A DNA stretch of 64,000 bases from Prauserella isguenensis (lineage in GTDB: Bacteria; Actinomycetota; Actinomycetes; Mycobacteriales; Pseudonocardiaceae), in contig NZ_JACHWU010000001.1 in assembly GCF_014191605.1 (NCBI RefSeq), positions 1,674,001-1,738,000 on the forward strand, read 5' to 3'. The position numbers and the translations under genes are program-made. A model generated the notes under the pieces. It ran no database searches. It was not told where the DNA came from and saw only the letters and a list, made by a program, of their open reading frames with translations. Of this stretch, positions 52,023 through 63,817 are shown one piece after another. Positions within the stretch are counted from its first letter, which is position 1. Every line of letters starts with the position of its first letter.

Positions 52023-52523
52023 TCAGCTGGCGCTGTAGGGTACCGCCTTGAGCAGCTTGACCTTCTCGGTCTTGCCGTTGGGCAGCGGGTACTCCCGCGT
52101 ATCGCCCTCCTTGGCACCGAGCAACGCCTGCCCCAGTGGCGAGTCCGGCGAGTAGATCTCGAGTTCGCCCCCGCCGCCTTCTTCACGTGTCGCGAGCAGG
52201 AACGTCTCGGAATCGTCATCGCCGTCGTACTGGATGGTCAGCACCATGCCCGGCTCTGCGATTCCGTCGTTGGACGGAGCCTCGCCCACCTTGGCATTGC
52301 GCAGGAGCTCCTGCAGGTGACGGATGCGGGCTTCCTGCTGGCCCTGTTCCTCGCGGGCCGCATGGTAGCCACCGTTCTCCTTGAGGTCGCCTTCCTCGCG
52401 GCTGTCGTTGATCTTCGCGGCGATGACCGGACGATTCTCGATCAACTCATCGAGCTCGCTCTTGAGCCTGTCGTAGGCATCCTGGGTCAGCCAGGTCACC
52501 TTGGTGTCGCTCACGGTCACCAT
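52023..52523 (-). CDS. greA: transcription elongation factor GreA
   Basis: Rescue factor that inserts its coiled coil into the RNA polymerase secondary channel and triggers cleavage of backtracked RNA. 166 residues. The N-terminal coiled coil holds the tip acidic pair in [22 protein letters not shown]; the C-terminal FKBP-like domain includes [18 protein letters not shown]. The start is ATG 52523 or GTG 52520, both directly behind AGGAGGAG; spacing favours GTG 52520. Position before DUF4307 and mca matches Rv1080c-Rv1082. Confidence 0.95.
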   Translation of the reverse strand: MVTVSDTKVTWLTQDAYDRLKSELDELIENRPVIAAKINDSREEGDLKENGGYHAAREEQGQQEARIRHLQELLRNAKVGEAPSNDGIAEPGMVLTIQYDGDDDSETFLLATREEGGGGELEIYSPDSPLGQALLGAKEGDTREYPLPNGKTEKVKLLKAVPYSAS

Positions 52524-52710
52524 CTCCTCCTAGCCTGCCGAGCCTGGGTGTGCAGGCCGGCCGCCACGCTCGGCGGCGTGGTTCGAAATAAGGAAAGACA
52601 CGGCCCCGCTAGGACCGTGCCGATAGCCGAGCATAGCACGAAACCACCGCCGGATGCCGCTCAGCGCAATTGCCGCCGGACACTCGGCGCTCGTTTCACT
52701 CCGTTGGCCG

Positions 52711-53205
52711 CTAGGGGCTTGACAGATATCGCGGAACATCGTAGCTGCAGCCGTAGACGTCCGCGGTGACAGGCCGCCCGATGCTCTGGATCACCGTGGA
52801 GACGCGTTCCAATCCCGGTGCGACCAGGATCTCTTTCCGCCCGCTCTCCTGGCCGGAGCGGTTACGTGCACGTACAATGCACACGCCCTCCCGGTCGGGT
52901 TCGTTGCGCGAGACGTCGATGGTGATCTGCACGGCGTCGCCCGGCCGCTCCTCGTACGTCACACGCTGGGCGTCGATGGGTGCGCCCGCGAGATTCTGAT
53001 ACCCGACATATGCCGCGACACCGCTCACGACCAGCGCGATCGCGGTGAACGTCCACACCTGCCACCGGCTGCGGCGCCGATTCGGCTTGCGCGCGGCCCC
53101 GTAACGGTCGGCCATCCGGTCCCGGGCGTGTTGCGGGTCCGGCTGCGGCGCACCGGCCGCCTGAGCGTCGGCCGCGGCGTCGTCGGGTGTCGGCTCCTCG
53201 GGCAA
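52711..53205 (-). CDS. DUF4307 membrane protein
   Basis: Single-pass membrane protein of the DUF4307 family, function unknown. From TTG 53205 (GGGAGG eight bases upstream) it has 164 residues; ATG 53115 (MADRYGAARK) is an alternative that leaves only the family core. One helix, WTFTAIALVVSGVAAYVGYQN, then an extracytoplasmic domain with ITIDVSRNEPDREGVCIVRARNRSG and YGCSYDVPRYLS, two cysteines. Divergent from mca, as in mycobacteria (Rv1081c). Confidence 0.84.
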   Translation of the reverse strand: MPEEPTPDDAAADAQAAGAPQPDPQHARDRMADRYGAARKPNRRRSRWQVWTFTAIALVVSGVAAYVGYQNLAGAPIDAQRVTYEERPGDAVQITIDVSRNEPDREGVCIVRARNRSGQESGRKEILVAPGLERVSTVIQSIGRPVTADVYGCSYDVPRYLSSP

Positions 53206-53471
53206 AACGGAGGCCTCCCGGTCGGGACTGTCGTGGCTACCAGGAAGATGGATGTCGTCCCCGGCGTTACGAGTATCCGGGGAGGCCCGTCGGGTGCGGG
53301 CTCCGGGGTCGGCAGGCCCGTCCGGGGATCGCGCCGGTGGGGCCGCGCGCACCGGGGCGTGGGAGGTGACGCCGGCGGGCACGACCCGGTGTGTCGGCGG
53401 GGGCAGTACGCCGGCACACGGCAGTGGACAGCAGCGGATACAGCACAGGTGTGAGAGGGGTCTGGTCGGTC

Positions 53472-54404
53472 ATGACTGGATCGAACGGAACGGGATCGGT
53501 CGAAGCCGGGCAGGTCGAGGCGGCGAGCAAGGGCTTGCGGCTGATGGCCGTGCACGCCCATCCCGACGACGAGTCGAGCAAGGGCGCGGCCACCATGGCC
53601 CGGTACGTGGCCGAGGGGGCCGACGTCATGGTCGTGACCTGCACCGGAGGCGAGGCCGGCGACGTACTCAACCCGGCGATGGACCGGCCCGAGGTGCACG
53701 AGCACATGGACGAGATCCGGCGTGAGGAGATGGCCACCGCCGCGAAGATCCTCGGCGTGCAGCACCGCTGGCTCGGCTTCGTCGACTCGGGGCTGCCGGA
53801 GGGCGACCCGCTGCCGCCGCTGCCCGAGGGCTGCTTCGCGAGGGTGCCGCTCGAGGAGCCGACCGAGGCCCTCGTGCGGGTCATGCGGGAGTTCCGGCCG
53901 CACGTCGTGATCACCTACGACGAGAACGGCGGCTACCCGCACCCGGACCACATCCGCACGCACGAGGTGTCGATGGCCGCGTTCGACGCCGCCGCCGACC
54001 CGGATCGGTTCCCGGACGCGGGCGAGCCGTGGCAGGCGTCGAAGGTCTACTACGTCCACGGCTTCTCCCGTGCCCGCATCACCGCGTTCCACGAGGCGCT
54101 GCTCGAGGCCGGGCAGGAATCGCCGTGGGCGGAGTGGCTGGAACGGTGGGACCCGGACAAGCCCGACATCATGGAGCGGGTGACCACCCAGGTGCCGTGC
54201 TCCGAGTACTTCGAGCAGCGTGACGACGCACTGCGTGCGCACGCGACCCAGATCGATCCGACCAGCCGGTGGTTCGCCGTCCCGCTCGAGACGCAGCGCA
54301 GGCTGTGGCCGACCGAGGAGTACGAACTCGCCCGCTCGCTTGTCGACAGCACCGTTCCGGAGGACGATCTGTTCGCGGGCGTGCGAGAGAAGGTGAACCC
54401 CTGA
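53472..54404 (+). CDS. mca: mycothiol S-conjugate amidase
   Basis: Zinc amidase of 310 residues that cleaves mycothiol conjugates to mercapturic acids for export, a detoxification step specific to actinobacteria. [20 protein letters not shown] holds the zinc His-Pro-Asp-Asp motif near residue 28; [16 protein letters not shown] contributes the catalytic Asp/His and the third zinc His; [18 protein letters not shown] near the end is typical of Mca rather than MshB. Stop overlaps the next gene by one base. Confidence 0.95.
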   Translation: MTGSNGTGSVEAGQVEAASKGLRLMAVHAHPDDESSKGAATMARYVAEGADVMVVTCTGGEAGDVLNPAMDRPEVHEHMDEIRREEMATAAKILGVQHRWLGFVDSGLPEGDPLPPLPEGCFARVPLEEPTEALVRVMREFRPHVVITYDENGGYPHPDHIRTHEVSMAAFDAAADPDRFPDAGEPWQASKVYYVHGFSRARITAFHEALLEAGQESPWAEWLERWDPDKPDIMERVTTQVPCSEYFEQRDDALRAHATQIDPTSRWFAVPLETQRRLWPTEEYELARSLVDSTVPEDDLFAGVREKVNP

Positions 54405-54733
54405 TGTTGCCTGCGGCGATGACCGGTCCGGCCATGGCGGCGACCGAGGTGCTGGCCCAGCAGCAGGACACCGGCGGGCAGGGACAGGACTTCGGCAAGT
54501 CCTCCCCGGTCGGGCTCCTGCTGATGCTGGTGTTCCTGATCGCGGTCGTCTTCCTGGTTCGGTCGATGACGAAGCACCTCAAGCGCGTTCCGGCGAGCTT
54601 CGACGACTCCGGCAGCGGGTCCGGCGAGGACTCGTCCGGAACCGGTGACGGTGATGGCGACGGCGACGCGGCGAGCGGGGCAGAGACGGTGTCGGCTTCA
54701 CCCGGCGAGCAGGCCAAGCGCGACGAATCCTGA
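54404..54733 (+). CDS. small membrane protein coupled to mca
   Basis: 109 residues, translated from an ATG overlapping the mca stop (TGATG). One membrane helix (VGLLLMLVFLIAVVFLVRSM, about residues 36-56) and an acidic, Gly/Ser/Asp-rich cytoplasmic or exported tail. It occupies the place of Rv1083 in M. tuberculosis. Function unknown; perhaps an accessory to Mca or to export of conjugates. Confidence 0.88.
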   Translation: MLPAAMTGPAMAATEVLAQQQDTGGQGQDFGKSSPVGLLLMLVFLIAVVFLVRSMTKHLKRVPASFDDSGSGSGEDSSGTGDGDGDGDAASGAETVSASPGEQAKRDES

Positions 54734-54757
54734 CCTCCGCCCGCGGCCGGAACGTCG

Positions 54758-55387
54758 TCAGGCGAACAGGAACGTGTGCCCGGACGGCAGGTGTACGGGC
54801 GCGAACGTCGTCGCAGGCCGGTCCGCGACCTGGATGACGGCCGTCCACCCCGGCGGCTCCCCGGTCCGGGTGCGGAACACGGCGCCGGTCATGGGCAGGC
54901 CGAGCCGGTTGCGGTAGAACCCGGCCGCGGCGGTCGGTGTGACCGACGTGTGCACCAGACGGCGCGGGGTTCCCGGGGCCGCCGAATGCGTCCACCCGGC
55001 GAACGTGCCGGGCTGCCACAGCGAGACGGCCGCGCCGAACGGGTCGACGATCGTGGCGAGCACGCCCAGGTCTCCGATCGGCGACGGCTCGGCGACCGAC
55101 GTGGCGCCCGCGGAGACGGCGGTGTCGTGCACGGCGGCCGCGTCCTCGACGGCCACGTAGTAGCTGACGCGCGGCTCGGTCCCCGGCGGACGGGCGTCGC
55201 TGTCGACTCTGCTCACGCCCGCCATCCAGTGGCCGTCGAAGCGGGCCTTGCGCGCCGTCGCCGGGTCGCGGTGATCGTCGGGGTCGACGACGCATTCCCA
55301 GCCCAGCGCGGCATCCAGTTCCCGCTCCGTCGCGTCGAGGTCGGGTGTCTTCAGGTCCATCCAGCAGAACTCGCCGGCCGGGCGCAT
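54758..55387 (-). CDS. VOC family protein with two glyoxalase-like modules
   Basis: 209 residues from ATG 55387. First module: [30 protein letters not shown] to [17 protein letters not shown]; second: [25 protein letters not shown] to PSGHTFLFA. The two repeated modules make one complete VOC active site. Related proteins include the hydroxylase-like antibiotic-resistance and PhnB groups; no activity can be fixed. The residues upstream in the frame are ignored since they are Arg-rich and unlike a protein. Confidence 0.83.
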   Translation of the reverse strand: MRPAGEFCWMDLKTPDLDATERELDAALGWECVVDPDDHRDPATARKARFDGHWMAGVSRVDSDARPPGTEPRVSYYVAVEDAAAVHDTAVSAGATSVAEPSPIGDLGVLATIVDPFGAAVSLWQPGTFAGWTHSAAPGTPRRLVHTSVTPTAAAGFYRNRLGLPMTGAVFRTRTGEPPGWTAVIQVADRPATTFAPVHLPSGHTFLFA

Positions 55388-55565
55388 ACGGAGGATCGTG
55401 ACCGCCCGGTTGGTCCGATGCAACCGGAATGCCCCGTTGCTGCGCAGCGGGTGGTGGTGCGGTGACGGCCGCGACGGTCGCACCGTGTTGCCGAGGACCG
55501 GTGACAAGTCTCGTCTCCGACCGGGCACACGTGCGTGGCGCGCGGCGGCAAGGGAGACTCTCGGT

Positions 55566-57593
<2,028 letters not shown>

Positions 57594-57702
57594 GTCGGGG
57601 CGCAGGCCGCGTGTGTCCACTGTGGCTCCCGGCGGAGTGAAGACCGCGGGGACCGGTGCGTGTCACAGTGCGCTCGCCCGGATCGTCCGGCACGCTGGCG
57701 GC

Positions 57703-59589
57703 ATGAACTCCCTGACAGACGTCCTCGACGGCCGGTGGGCGGGTATCCGCCGTGACGTGCGTGCGCAGGTGGCCGACACAGCCCAGCCCGACGCGTACGG
57801 CCTGGGCCGTGAGGAGCACCGCGCGCAGGTGCTCGGGCAGCTGCACGAACTCGCCGCGACGGGCAGGCCGCACCTCGGTTTCCCCGTCGAGTACGGCGGC
57901 AAGGGCGACATCGGCGGGACGATCGTCGCGTTCGAGATGCTCGGGTTCGGCGACCTGTCGCTGATGGTCAAGGCCGGTGTGCAGTGGGGACTGTTCGGTG
58001 GCGCGGTGGAGTTGCTCGGCACGCGCGAACACCACGAGAAGTACCTACGGCCGATCATGGACCTGGAGTTGCCAGGATGCTTCGCGATGACGGAGTACGG
58101 CCACGGCTCGGACGTGCAGAACCTACGCACCACGGCCACGTACGACCCGGCCGCCGAGGAGTTCGTGATCCACACGCCGGACTGGTCGGCGCGCAAGGAG
58201 TACATCGGCAACGCCGCGCGTGACGGGCGGATGGCGGCGGTGTTCGCCCAGCTCGTCACCGGCGGCGAGAGTCGCGGTGTGCACGCGTTCCTGGTGCCGG
58301 TCCGCGATGACGCGGGTGTCGCGATGCCGGGCGTGACGATCGAGGACTGCGGCCACAAGGCCGGTCTCAACGGGGTCGACAACGGGCGGCTGACGTTCGA
58401 CGAGGTACGCGTGCCGCGGACTGCGCTGCTGAACCGCTACGGCGACGTCGCCCCGGACGGCACGTATGCGAGTCCGATCGAGAGCGACGGCAAACGGTTC
58501 TTCACGATGCTCGGCACGCTCGTGCGCGGCCGGGTCAGCGTGGCGGGAAGCGCGGGCAGCGCGACGAAGCGGGCGCTGACGATCGCGGTGCGATACGGCG
58601 ACCGGCGCACGCAGTTCGAACGGCCCGGAACCGACGACGAGATGGTCGTGCTCGACTATCTCGGCCACCAGCGGAAACTCCTGCCGGCGCTCGCGACGAC
58701 GTACGCGCTGCACTTCGCTCAGGAGGAACTGGTGTGCGCGCTGGACGAGTTGCAGCACACCTCCGAACCCGCCGAACGCAGCCGCCGCGAACTGGAATCG
58801 CACGCCGCGGGGGTGAAGGCGGCCGCGACGTGGCATGCGACGTCGACGATCCAGGCCGCGCGGGAGGCGTGCGGCGGCGCGGGGTATCTCGCCGAGAACA
58901 TCCTGCCGCAGCTCAAGGCCGACACGGACGTGTTCACCACGTTCGAGGGCGACAACACGGTGCTGTTGCAGCTCGTGGCGAAGGGGTTGCTGACGAGCTA
59001 CAAGCAGGAGGTGCAGGACCTCAGCCCACTCGAGACGGCGCGGTTCGTCGCGGAGCAGGTCGTCGACACCGTGATCGAACGGACGTCGGCGCGCAAGGTG
59101 ATCGAACGGATCATGGATGCGAGCCCGAAGCGGGACGACGAGGACTCGTTGTTCGACCGCGCCTGGCAGATCGCCGCGTTCGAGGACCGCGAGGAGCACG
59201 TGCTGGACAGTCTCGTCAAGCGGTTGCGCAAAGCGGGCCGTGACAACGGTTTCGAGGTGTTCAACAGCGCGCAGGACCACGTGCTGCGGGCGGGCCGCGT
59301 GCACGTCGACCGGATCGTGCTCGAGGCGTTCGTCGGCGCTATCGACCGGTGCACCGACCCGGACACGAAGGCGCTCCTCGACCGGGTGTGCGATCTCTAC
59401 GCGCTGGCCAACATCGAGGCCGATCGCGCATGGTTCCTCGAGCACGGCCGGTTCACGGCCCAGCGGGCCAAAGCCGTTGTCGCAGCGGTGAACGAACTGT
59501 GCGGCGAGTTGCGCCCGCGGGCCCGCGAACTCGTCGACGCGTTCGCCGTCCCCGAGCAGTTCCTGGCCGCACCGATCATCGCGGACTAG
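57703..59589 (+). CDS. acyl-CoA dehydrogenase/oxidase family protein
   Basis: 628 residues, the length and layout of the acyl-CoA oxidase branch: N-terminal helical domain, FAMTEYGHGSDVQNLRTTATYD (beta domain, flavin contacts), GRVSVAGSAGSATKRALTIAVRYGDRRTQF (Arg/Gln flavin contacts), EACGGAGYLAENILPQLKADTDVFTTFEGDNTVLLQLVAKGLL with the expected catalytic Glu region, and a C-terminal ACOX-like helical domain of about 200 residues. It would introduce the first double bond into fatty acyl-CoA. The last four bases overlap the converging Nudix gene. Confidence 0.92.
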   Translation: MNSLTDVLDGRWAGIRRDVRAQVADTAQPDAYGLGREEHRAQVLGQLHELAATGRPHLGFPVEYGGKGDIGGTIVAFEMLGFGDLSLMVKAGVQWGLFGGAVELLGTREHHEKYLRPIMDLELPGCFAMTEYGHGSDVQNLRTTATYDPAAEEFVIHTPDWSARKEYIGNAARDGRMAAVFAQLVTGGESRGVHAFLVPVRDDAGVAMPGVTIEDCGHKAGLNGVDNGRLTFDEVRVPRTALLNRYGDVAPDGTYASPIESDGKRFFTMLGTLVRGRVSVAGSAGSATKRALTIAVRYGDRRTQFERPGTDDEMVVLDYLGHQRKLLPALATTYALHFAQEELVCALDELQHTSEPAERSRRELESHAAGVKAAATWHATSTIQAAREACGGAGYLAENILPQLKADTDVFTTFEGDNTVLLQLVAKGLLTSYKQEVQDLSPLETARFVAEQVVDTVIERTSARKVIERIMDASPKRDDEDSLFDRAWQIAAFEDREEHVLDSLVKRLRKAGRDNGFEVFNSAQDHVLRAGRVHVDRIVLEAFVGAIDRCTDPDTKALLDRVCDLYALANIEADRAWFLEHGRFTAQRAKAVVAAVNELCGELRPRARELVDAFAVPEQFLAAPIIAD

Positions 59590-60026
59590 GCGCGTTCGAG
59601 GCGGTACGACGCCGCCGCGTCGGGTGCGGTTCCCGTGGCCAGTGCGTCGAGGGCCAGGCGGGTCGCGGGGAACAGCGCGTCCGGCAGGTCGTCGTCGGCG
59701 AACCATTCCCAGGTGCGGAACACCTGCGGTTCGAGCACCTGTGGTTCGCCGCGGACGTCTCTCGCGACAGCCACGGCGGTGGCCGTGACGCCCGGTTCGG
59801 GCGCCAGCACGAGGTGTGCGACGTCGACGGATCCCGCGGCCAGCCCGGTCTCCTCGGCGAGTTCGCGTGCCGCGGCGCGTTCGAAACTCTCGCCGGGGTC
59901 GACCGCGCCACCGGGCAGGCACCACACGGTCGGTTCGTCGGCCTTGTCGCGCAGCCCGAGCAGCACGCGTTCGCGGGCGTCACACACCACGACGCCGACT
60001 CCGACCGTGCCGTTGCCGCTCGCCAT
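59586..60026 (-). CDS. Nudix hydrolase
   Basis: 146 residues. The Nudix box is complete: GGAVDPGESFERAAARELAEETGL. N-terminal part VGVGVVVCDARERVLLGLR and C-terminal TWEWFADDDLPDALFPATR are typical of the ADP-ribose/NTP pyrophosphohydrolase-like group. No ribosome site is strong before ATG 60026. Substrate cannot be inferred. It is followed by, and slightly overlaps, the acyl-CoA oxidase-like gene. Confidence 0.92.
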   Translation of the reverse strand: MASGNGTVGVGVVVCDARERVLLGLRDKADEPTVWCLPGGAVDPGESFERAAARELAEETGLAAGSVDVAHLVLAPEPGVTATAVAVARDVRGEPQVLEPQVFRTWEWFADDDLPDALFPATRLALDALATGTAPDAAASYRLERA

Positions 60027-60102
60027 CAGCGCAGTCCGGTGACGGACTCGGCGCGGGTCATCGGTTCTCCTCGAACGTTCCGGGGTGCTCGTCGGCCGCA
60101 GC

Positions 60103-61056
60103 CTACGCGTCGACGTGCCAGTCCCGTGCCTGTGACGGCGGCCTGCCGTATCGCTTGCGGTAGGCCGCGGCGAACCGGCTGGCACTGGAGAACCCCCACC
60201 GCGCCGCGACGTCGCTGACCGTCGGCGCGGCCGGTCCGACGAGGTCGGCGTGCGCGCGGCGCAGTCGCACGTCCGTCAGGTACTCCGTGGGAGTGGTTCC
60301 GACCCACCTGCGGAATCCTTCCTGCAGGCGACGTGCCGTCGTGCCCGCGACGGTCGCCATCTCGACCGCCGTCCACGCCCGGCCGGGATCGTCGTGCAGC
60401 TCGCCGAGCAGCCTGCGGATCGAGCGCGGTCGGGCGGGCGCGCCCTCGCCCGAATCGGGGCAGCTCGCGAGCAGGAACCCCGCGGCGACCGCACCGGCGA
60501 GCTGCTCCCGCACCGGCCCGACGTCGGAGAACAGGTCCGGGTTCTGCAGATGCGCGGCGAGACTGCCCACGACCTGCCGCCAGGCGTGTGCGCGGCCCGC
60601 GTCGAGCTGCAGCTGGTCGGGGAGTTCCGCGCGCAGCCCGGACCGATCGGTGCCGATGATCCGTTCCGACTCCCGGTCGAGCCACGCGCTGTCGAACTTG
60701 ACGCCCAGCACGGTGCAGGTGGCATCCCAGTGGCTGATGAGCGATGGCGTGTCGGCGCGGAAGATCGTGCCCTGCCCGGGTACCGACGACACCGGCCCGC
60801 GGGCGCCCCGGCTCTCCAGATGTCCCGTGAGCGGCAGGTTCACCTCGTAGGCACCGGGGTAGTCGCACTCGATGCCGGCGTCGGCGCCCCATCCGACGTG
60901 CCCGACCAGCACCGGGCCGAGGTCGAGGGTGCGCAGCGTCAGTCGCGGCTCGCGGCCACCACCCAGCGGCCGGAGCTCGTGGGGAAAGTACGCGTCCGCC
61001 ACCTGCCGGGACGCCTGGTCCCAGTCGTGCGGTGCGCGACCACGTCGTGCGCGCAT
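60103..61056 (-). CDS. gcoR: AraC family regulator of gcoAB (GcoR-like)
   Basis: 317 residues. The N-terminal half ([44 protein letters not shown]) is an AraC-binding-type cupin domain; the C-terminal 100 residues carry two helix-turn-helix motifs ([41 protein letters not shown] and [25 protein letters not shown]). It is divergent from gcoAB exactly as an AraC-type gene is in Amycolatopsis, so it is expected to activate gcoAB in response to guaiacol. ATG 61056 has a TACGGT -10-like hexamer eight bases upstream and no ribosome site. Confidence 0.87.
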   Translation of the reverse strand: MRARRGRAPHDWDQASRQVADAYFPHELRPLGGGREPRLTLRTLDLGPVLVGHVGWGADAGIECDYPGAYEVNLPLTGHLESRGARGPVSSVPGQGTIFRADTPSLISHWDATCTVLGVKFDSAWLDRESERIIGTDRSGLRAELPDQLQLDAGRAHAWRQVVGSLAAHLQNPDLFSDVGPVREQLAGAVAAGFLLASCPDSGEGAPARPRSIRRLLGELHDDPGRAWTAVEMATVAGTTARRLQEGFRRWVGTTPTEYLTDVRLRRAHADLVGPAAPTVSDVAARWGFSSASRFAAAYRKRYGRPPSQARDWHVDA

Positions 61057-61140
61057 AGGCACAAACCGTACCCGAGTCACGGATCACGAACTAGGAACCG
61101 TCCGACCGGTGTGTGCAGCGGCTCCCGTCGGCGGCCGGCG

Positions 61141-61161
61141 GGAACGACGAAAAATCGTTCC
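61141..61161. promoter_or_regulatory. inverted repeat in the gcoR-gcoAB gap
   Basis: GGAACGA (61141-61147) and TCGTTCC (61155-61161) form a perfect 7-bp dyad with a 7-base A-rich centre, flanked by GGCCG arms that can extend it. It is 107 bases before the gcoA ATG, a likely activator or repressor site. Confidence 0.55.
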
Positions 61162-61267
61162 GGCCGCGCGATCGGTGTCGTGGGCGCGCGAAGCGTGTCG
61201 CCCGGGCGTCCAGACGGCCCTACCGTCCGTGCTCATCCCGGACAACGACGTGGGAGGAGACGCCCTC

Positions 61268-62491
61268 ATGACGACCACCGAACGGCCTGATCTGTCCTGG
61301 CTCGACGAGGTGACGATGGCCGATCTGGAACGCAACCCGTACGCCACGTACGAGCGGTTGCGTGCCGAGGCGCCGCTGGCATACGTGCCCGTGCTGGGCT
61401 CGTACGTGGCCTCGACCGAGGAGGTCTGCCGCGAGATCGCGACGAGCCCCGACTTCGAAGCTGTCATCACCCCCGCAGGTGGTCGCACCTTCGGACACCC
61501 GGCGGTCATCGGTGTCAACGGCGACGTGCACGCCGACCTGCGCACGATGATCGAGCCCGCCCTGCAGCCCGCCGAGGTCGACCGGTGGGTCGACGACCTC
61601 GTGCGGCCCATCGCGCGTCGCTACCTGGAGCAGTTCGAAAGCGACGGCCAGGCCGAGCTGGTCGCCCAGTTCTGCGAGCCGGTCAGCGTGCGTTCCCTCG
61701 GTGACCTGCTCGGACTGCACGACGTCGAATCGGACAAGCTGCGCGAATGGTTCGCCAAGTTGAACCGTTCGTTCACCAACGCGGCGATGACCTCCGGCGG
61801 CGAGTTCGCCAACCCGGAGGGGTTCGTCGAGGGTGACGAGGCCAAGGCCGAGATCCGGTCGATCGTCGACCCGCTGATCGACAAGTGGATCGAACACCCC
61901 GACGACAGCGCCATCTCCCACTGGCTGCACGACGGCATGCCGCCCGGCCAGACGCGCGAGCGCGAGTACATCTACCCGACGATCTACGTCTACCTGCTCG
62001 GCGCGATGCAGGAACCGGGCCACGGCATGGCGTCCACGCTCGTGGGGCTGTTCGGCAGGCCGGAGCAGCTGGAAGAGGTCGTCGACGACCCGACGCTGAT
62101 CCCGCGTGCGGTCGCCGAGGGCGTGCGCTGGACGTCGCCGATCTGGTCGGCCACCGCGCGGATCTCCACCAAACCGGTGACGGTGGCGGGCGTCGACCTG
62201 CCCGAGGGCACGCCGGTGATGATGTCGTACGGCTCCGCCAACCACGACACGGGCCGGTACGAGGCGCCGACCACGTACGACCTGCACCGTCCGCCACTTC
62301 CGCACCTCGCGTTCGGCGCCGGCAACCACGCGTGCGCAGGCATCTACTTCGCCAACCACACCATGCGCATCGCGCTGGAGGAGCTGTTCGAGGCGATCCC
62401 CAACCTGGAGCGCGACACTCGCGCAGGCGTCGAGTTCTGGGGCTGGGGGTTCCGCGGACCGACCAGCCTGCACGTGACCTGGGAGGTCTGA
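61268..62491 (+). CDS. gcoA: aromatic O-demethylase, cytochrome P450 subunit (GcoA)
   Basis: P450 of the CYP255A type, 407 residues, the same length as GcoA. It O-demethylates guaiacol and related methoxyphenols to catechol plus formaldehyde. ATG 61268 has GGAGGA nine bases upstream. Heme ligand Cys356 lies in [18 protein letters not shown]. The I-helix reads [15 protein letters not shown] rather than the usual acid-Thr pair, a hallmark of GcoA, and [21 protein letters not shown] and [17 protein letters not shown] agree closely with the Amycolatopsis enzyme as I recall it. One base separates it from gcoB. Confidence 0.95.
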   Translation: MTTTERPDLSWLDEVTMADLERNPYATYERLRAEAPLAYVPVLGSYVASTEEVCREIATSPDFEAVITPAGGRTFGHPAVIGVNGDVHADLRTMIEPALQPAEVDRWVDDLVRPIARRYLEQFESDGQAELVAQFCEPVSVRSLGDLLGLHDVESDKLREWFAKLNRSFTNAAMTSGGEFANPEGFVEGDEAKAEIRSIVDPLIDKWIEHPDDSAISHWLHDGMPPGQTREREYIYPTIYVYLLGAMQEPGHGMASTLVGLFGRPEQLEEVVDDPTLIPRAVAEGVRWTSPIWSATARISTKPVTVAGVDLPEGTPVMMSYGSANHDTGRYEAPTTYDLHRPPLPHLAFGAGNHACAGIYFANHTMRIALEELFEAIPNLERDTRAGVEFWGWGFRGPTSLHVTWEV

Positions 62492-62492
62492 C

Positions 62493-63503
62493 ATGACGTT
62501 CGCGGTCACCGTCGGCGGCAACAGCGTCGAGTGCGGTGAGGACCAGGCGCTGCTGGACGCCTGCCTGCGGGCGGGGGTGTGGATGCCGAACTCGTGCAAC
62601 CAGGGCACGTGCGGCACGTGCAAGCTGCACGTCGTCGCGGGCGAGGTCGACCACGGCTCGTCGCCGGTGGAAACACTGTCCGACGAGGAACGCTGCGCGG
62701 GAATGGCGCTGGCCTGTCAGGCGCGGCCGCGTGGCGACGTCGAACTGCGTCCGCAGGGCACGAGCGCCGCGCGGACGGCGAACCCGTTGCGGGACATGGT
62801 CGGCACGGTGCGGGAGGTCTCCGACATCGCCCGCGACACCCGGCGGATCCTGCTCGGGCTGAACGAGCCGTTGACGTTCGACGCGGGCCAGTACGTCGAA
62901 CTGGTCGTGCCCGGTTCCGGCGAGCGCAGGCAGTACTCGCTGGCCAACACGGCCGACGAGGACAAGGTGCTCGAACTGCACGTCAAGCTCGTGCCCGACG
63001 GCGTGGCCACCCACGGCTGGCTGTTCGACGGTCTGGCCGAGGGCGACGAGGTGGACATCTCCGGCCCGCTGGGTGATTTCCACCTGCCTCCGGAGTCCGA
63101 GGACGACGGCGGGCCGATGGTCCTCATCGGCGGCGGCACGGGACTGGCGCCGTTGATCGGCATCGTGCGGACGGCCCTGCGCAGGCACCCGGCGCGGGAG
63201 GTCGTGCTGTACCACGGGGTTCGCGGTGAGGAGGAGCTCTACGACGGTGACCGGCTCACCGAGCTGGCCGAGCAGCACCCGAACTTCCGGTTCGTCCCGG
63301 TGCTGTCGCACGAGCCCGCCGACGGCTATCGCGAGGGCTTCCCGACCGACGCGTTCGTCGAGGACGTCTCCACGGCGCGCGGCTGGACGGGCTGGCTGTG
63401 CGGCCCGCCCGCGATGGTCGAGGCCGGGGTGAAGGCGTTCAAGCGCAGGCGCATGGCGCCCCGGAACATCCACCGGGAGAAGTTCACGCCTGCCGACGCC
63501 TGA
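62493..63503 (+). CDS. gcoB: aromatic O-demethylase reductase (GcoB)
   Basis: Three-domain reductase of 336 residues that passes electrons from NADH to GcoA. The 2Fe-2S domain comes first (MPNSCNQGTCGTCKLHVVAGEV plus LACQ), then the FAD-binding RQYSLAN region and the NAD-binding domain (VLIGGGTGLAPLIGIVRTAL, WLCGPPAMVEAGV). Such a fused one-protein partner replaces the usual ferredoxin plus reductase. GGGAGG lies six bases before ATG. Reads as one transcript with gcoA. Confidence 0.95.
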   Translation: MTFAVTVGGNSVECGEDQALLDACLRAGVWMPNSCNQGTCGTCKLHVVAGEVDHGSSPVETLSDEERCAGMALACQARPRGDVELRPQGTSAARTANPLRDMVGTVREVSDIARDTRRILLGLNEPLTFDAGQYVELVVPGSGERRQYSLANTADEDKVLELHVKLVPDGVATHGWLFDGLAEGDEVDISGPLGDFHLPPESEDDGGPMVLIGGGTGLAPLIGIVRTALRRHPAREVVLYHGVRGEEELYDGDRLTELAEQHPNFRFVPVLSHEPADGYREGFPTDAFVEDVSTARGWTGWLCGPPAMVEAGVKAFKRRRMAPRNIHREKFTPADA

Positions 63504-63522
63504 ACGGGCGGACATGTGACAG

Positions 63523-63538
63523 GCCGCCTTCGGGCGGC
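63523..63538 (+). terminator. hairpin after gcoB
   Basis: GCCGCC, loop TTCG, GGCGGC, 20 bases after the gcoB stop. Confidence 0.6.
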
Positions 63539-63574
63539 GGTGCCGGCGCTCGCGGCCCGAGCGCGAGCGTCCGG

Positions 63575-63609
63575 GTGTGCCGGCGGGTCCACGTGGCCCG
63601 CCGGCACAC
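63575..63609. terminator. second, stronger hairpin after gcoB
   Basis: A perfect 13-bp stem, GTGTGCCGGCGGG with CCCGCCGGCACAC, loop of nine bases. Between 63610 and the hemolysin gene I see only the possible fragment listed next. Confidence 0.7.
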
Positions 63610-63690
63610 TCCGGTGAACGACGACTGCGATGGCCAGTTCGGTCCGACCAGCAGGCCGACGACGGCCGCCGTGACGATCGCGACGGCACG

Positions 63691-63801
63691 GTGACCGCGG
63701 TGCTGTGGGGCGCGCTGCACGGCCTCGGCATGGTGGAACGCGCAGGCCGGTTGCGCGCGCAGCACCGCGACGAGTGCGTCGCCGAGCTCGCCTGCCCGTG
63801 A
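63691..63801 (+). pseudogene. possible C-terminal fragment of a TetR-type regulator
   Basis: A short frame reads VTAVLWGALHGLGMVERAGRL and stops at 63801. The AxLWxALHGLxxLExAG pattern is common in the ligand-binding C terminus of TetR proteins. No DNA-binding domain precedes it, only the two terminator hairpins. Weakly supported. Confidence 0.25.
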
Positions 63802-63817
63802 CGGCCCGCGCCCGGTG

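Noticed and set aside
61773-63731. Minus-strand 652-codon frame over gcoAB
   Set aside because: Shadow of two genes with clear cofactor motifs.
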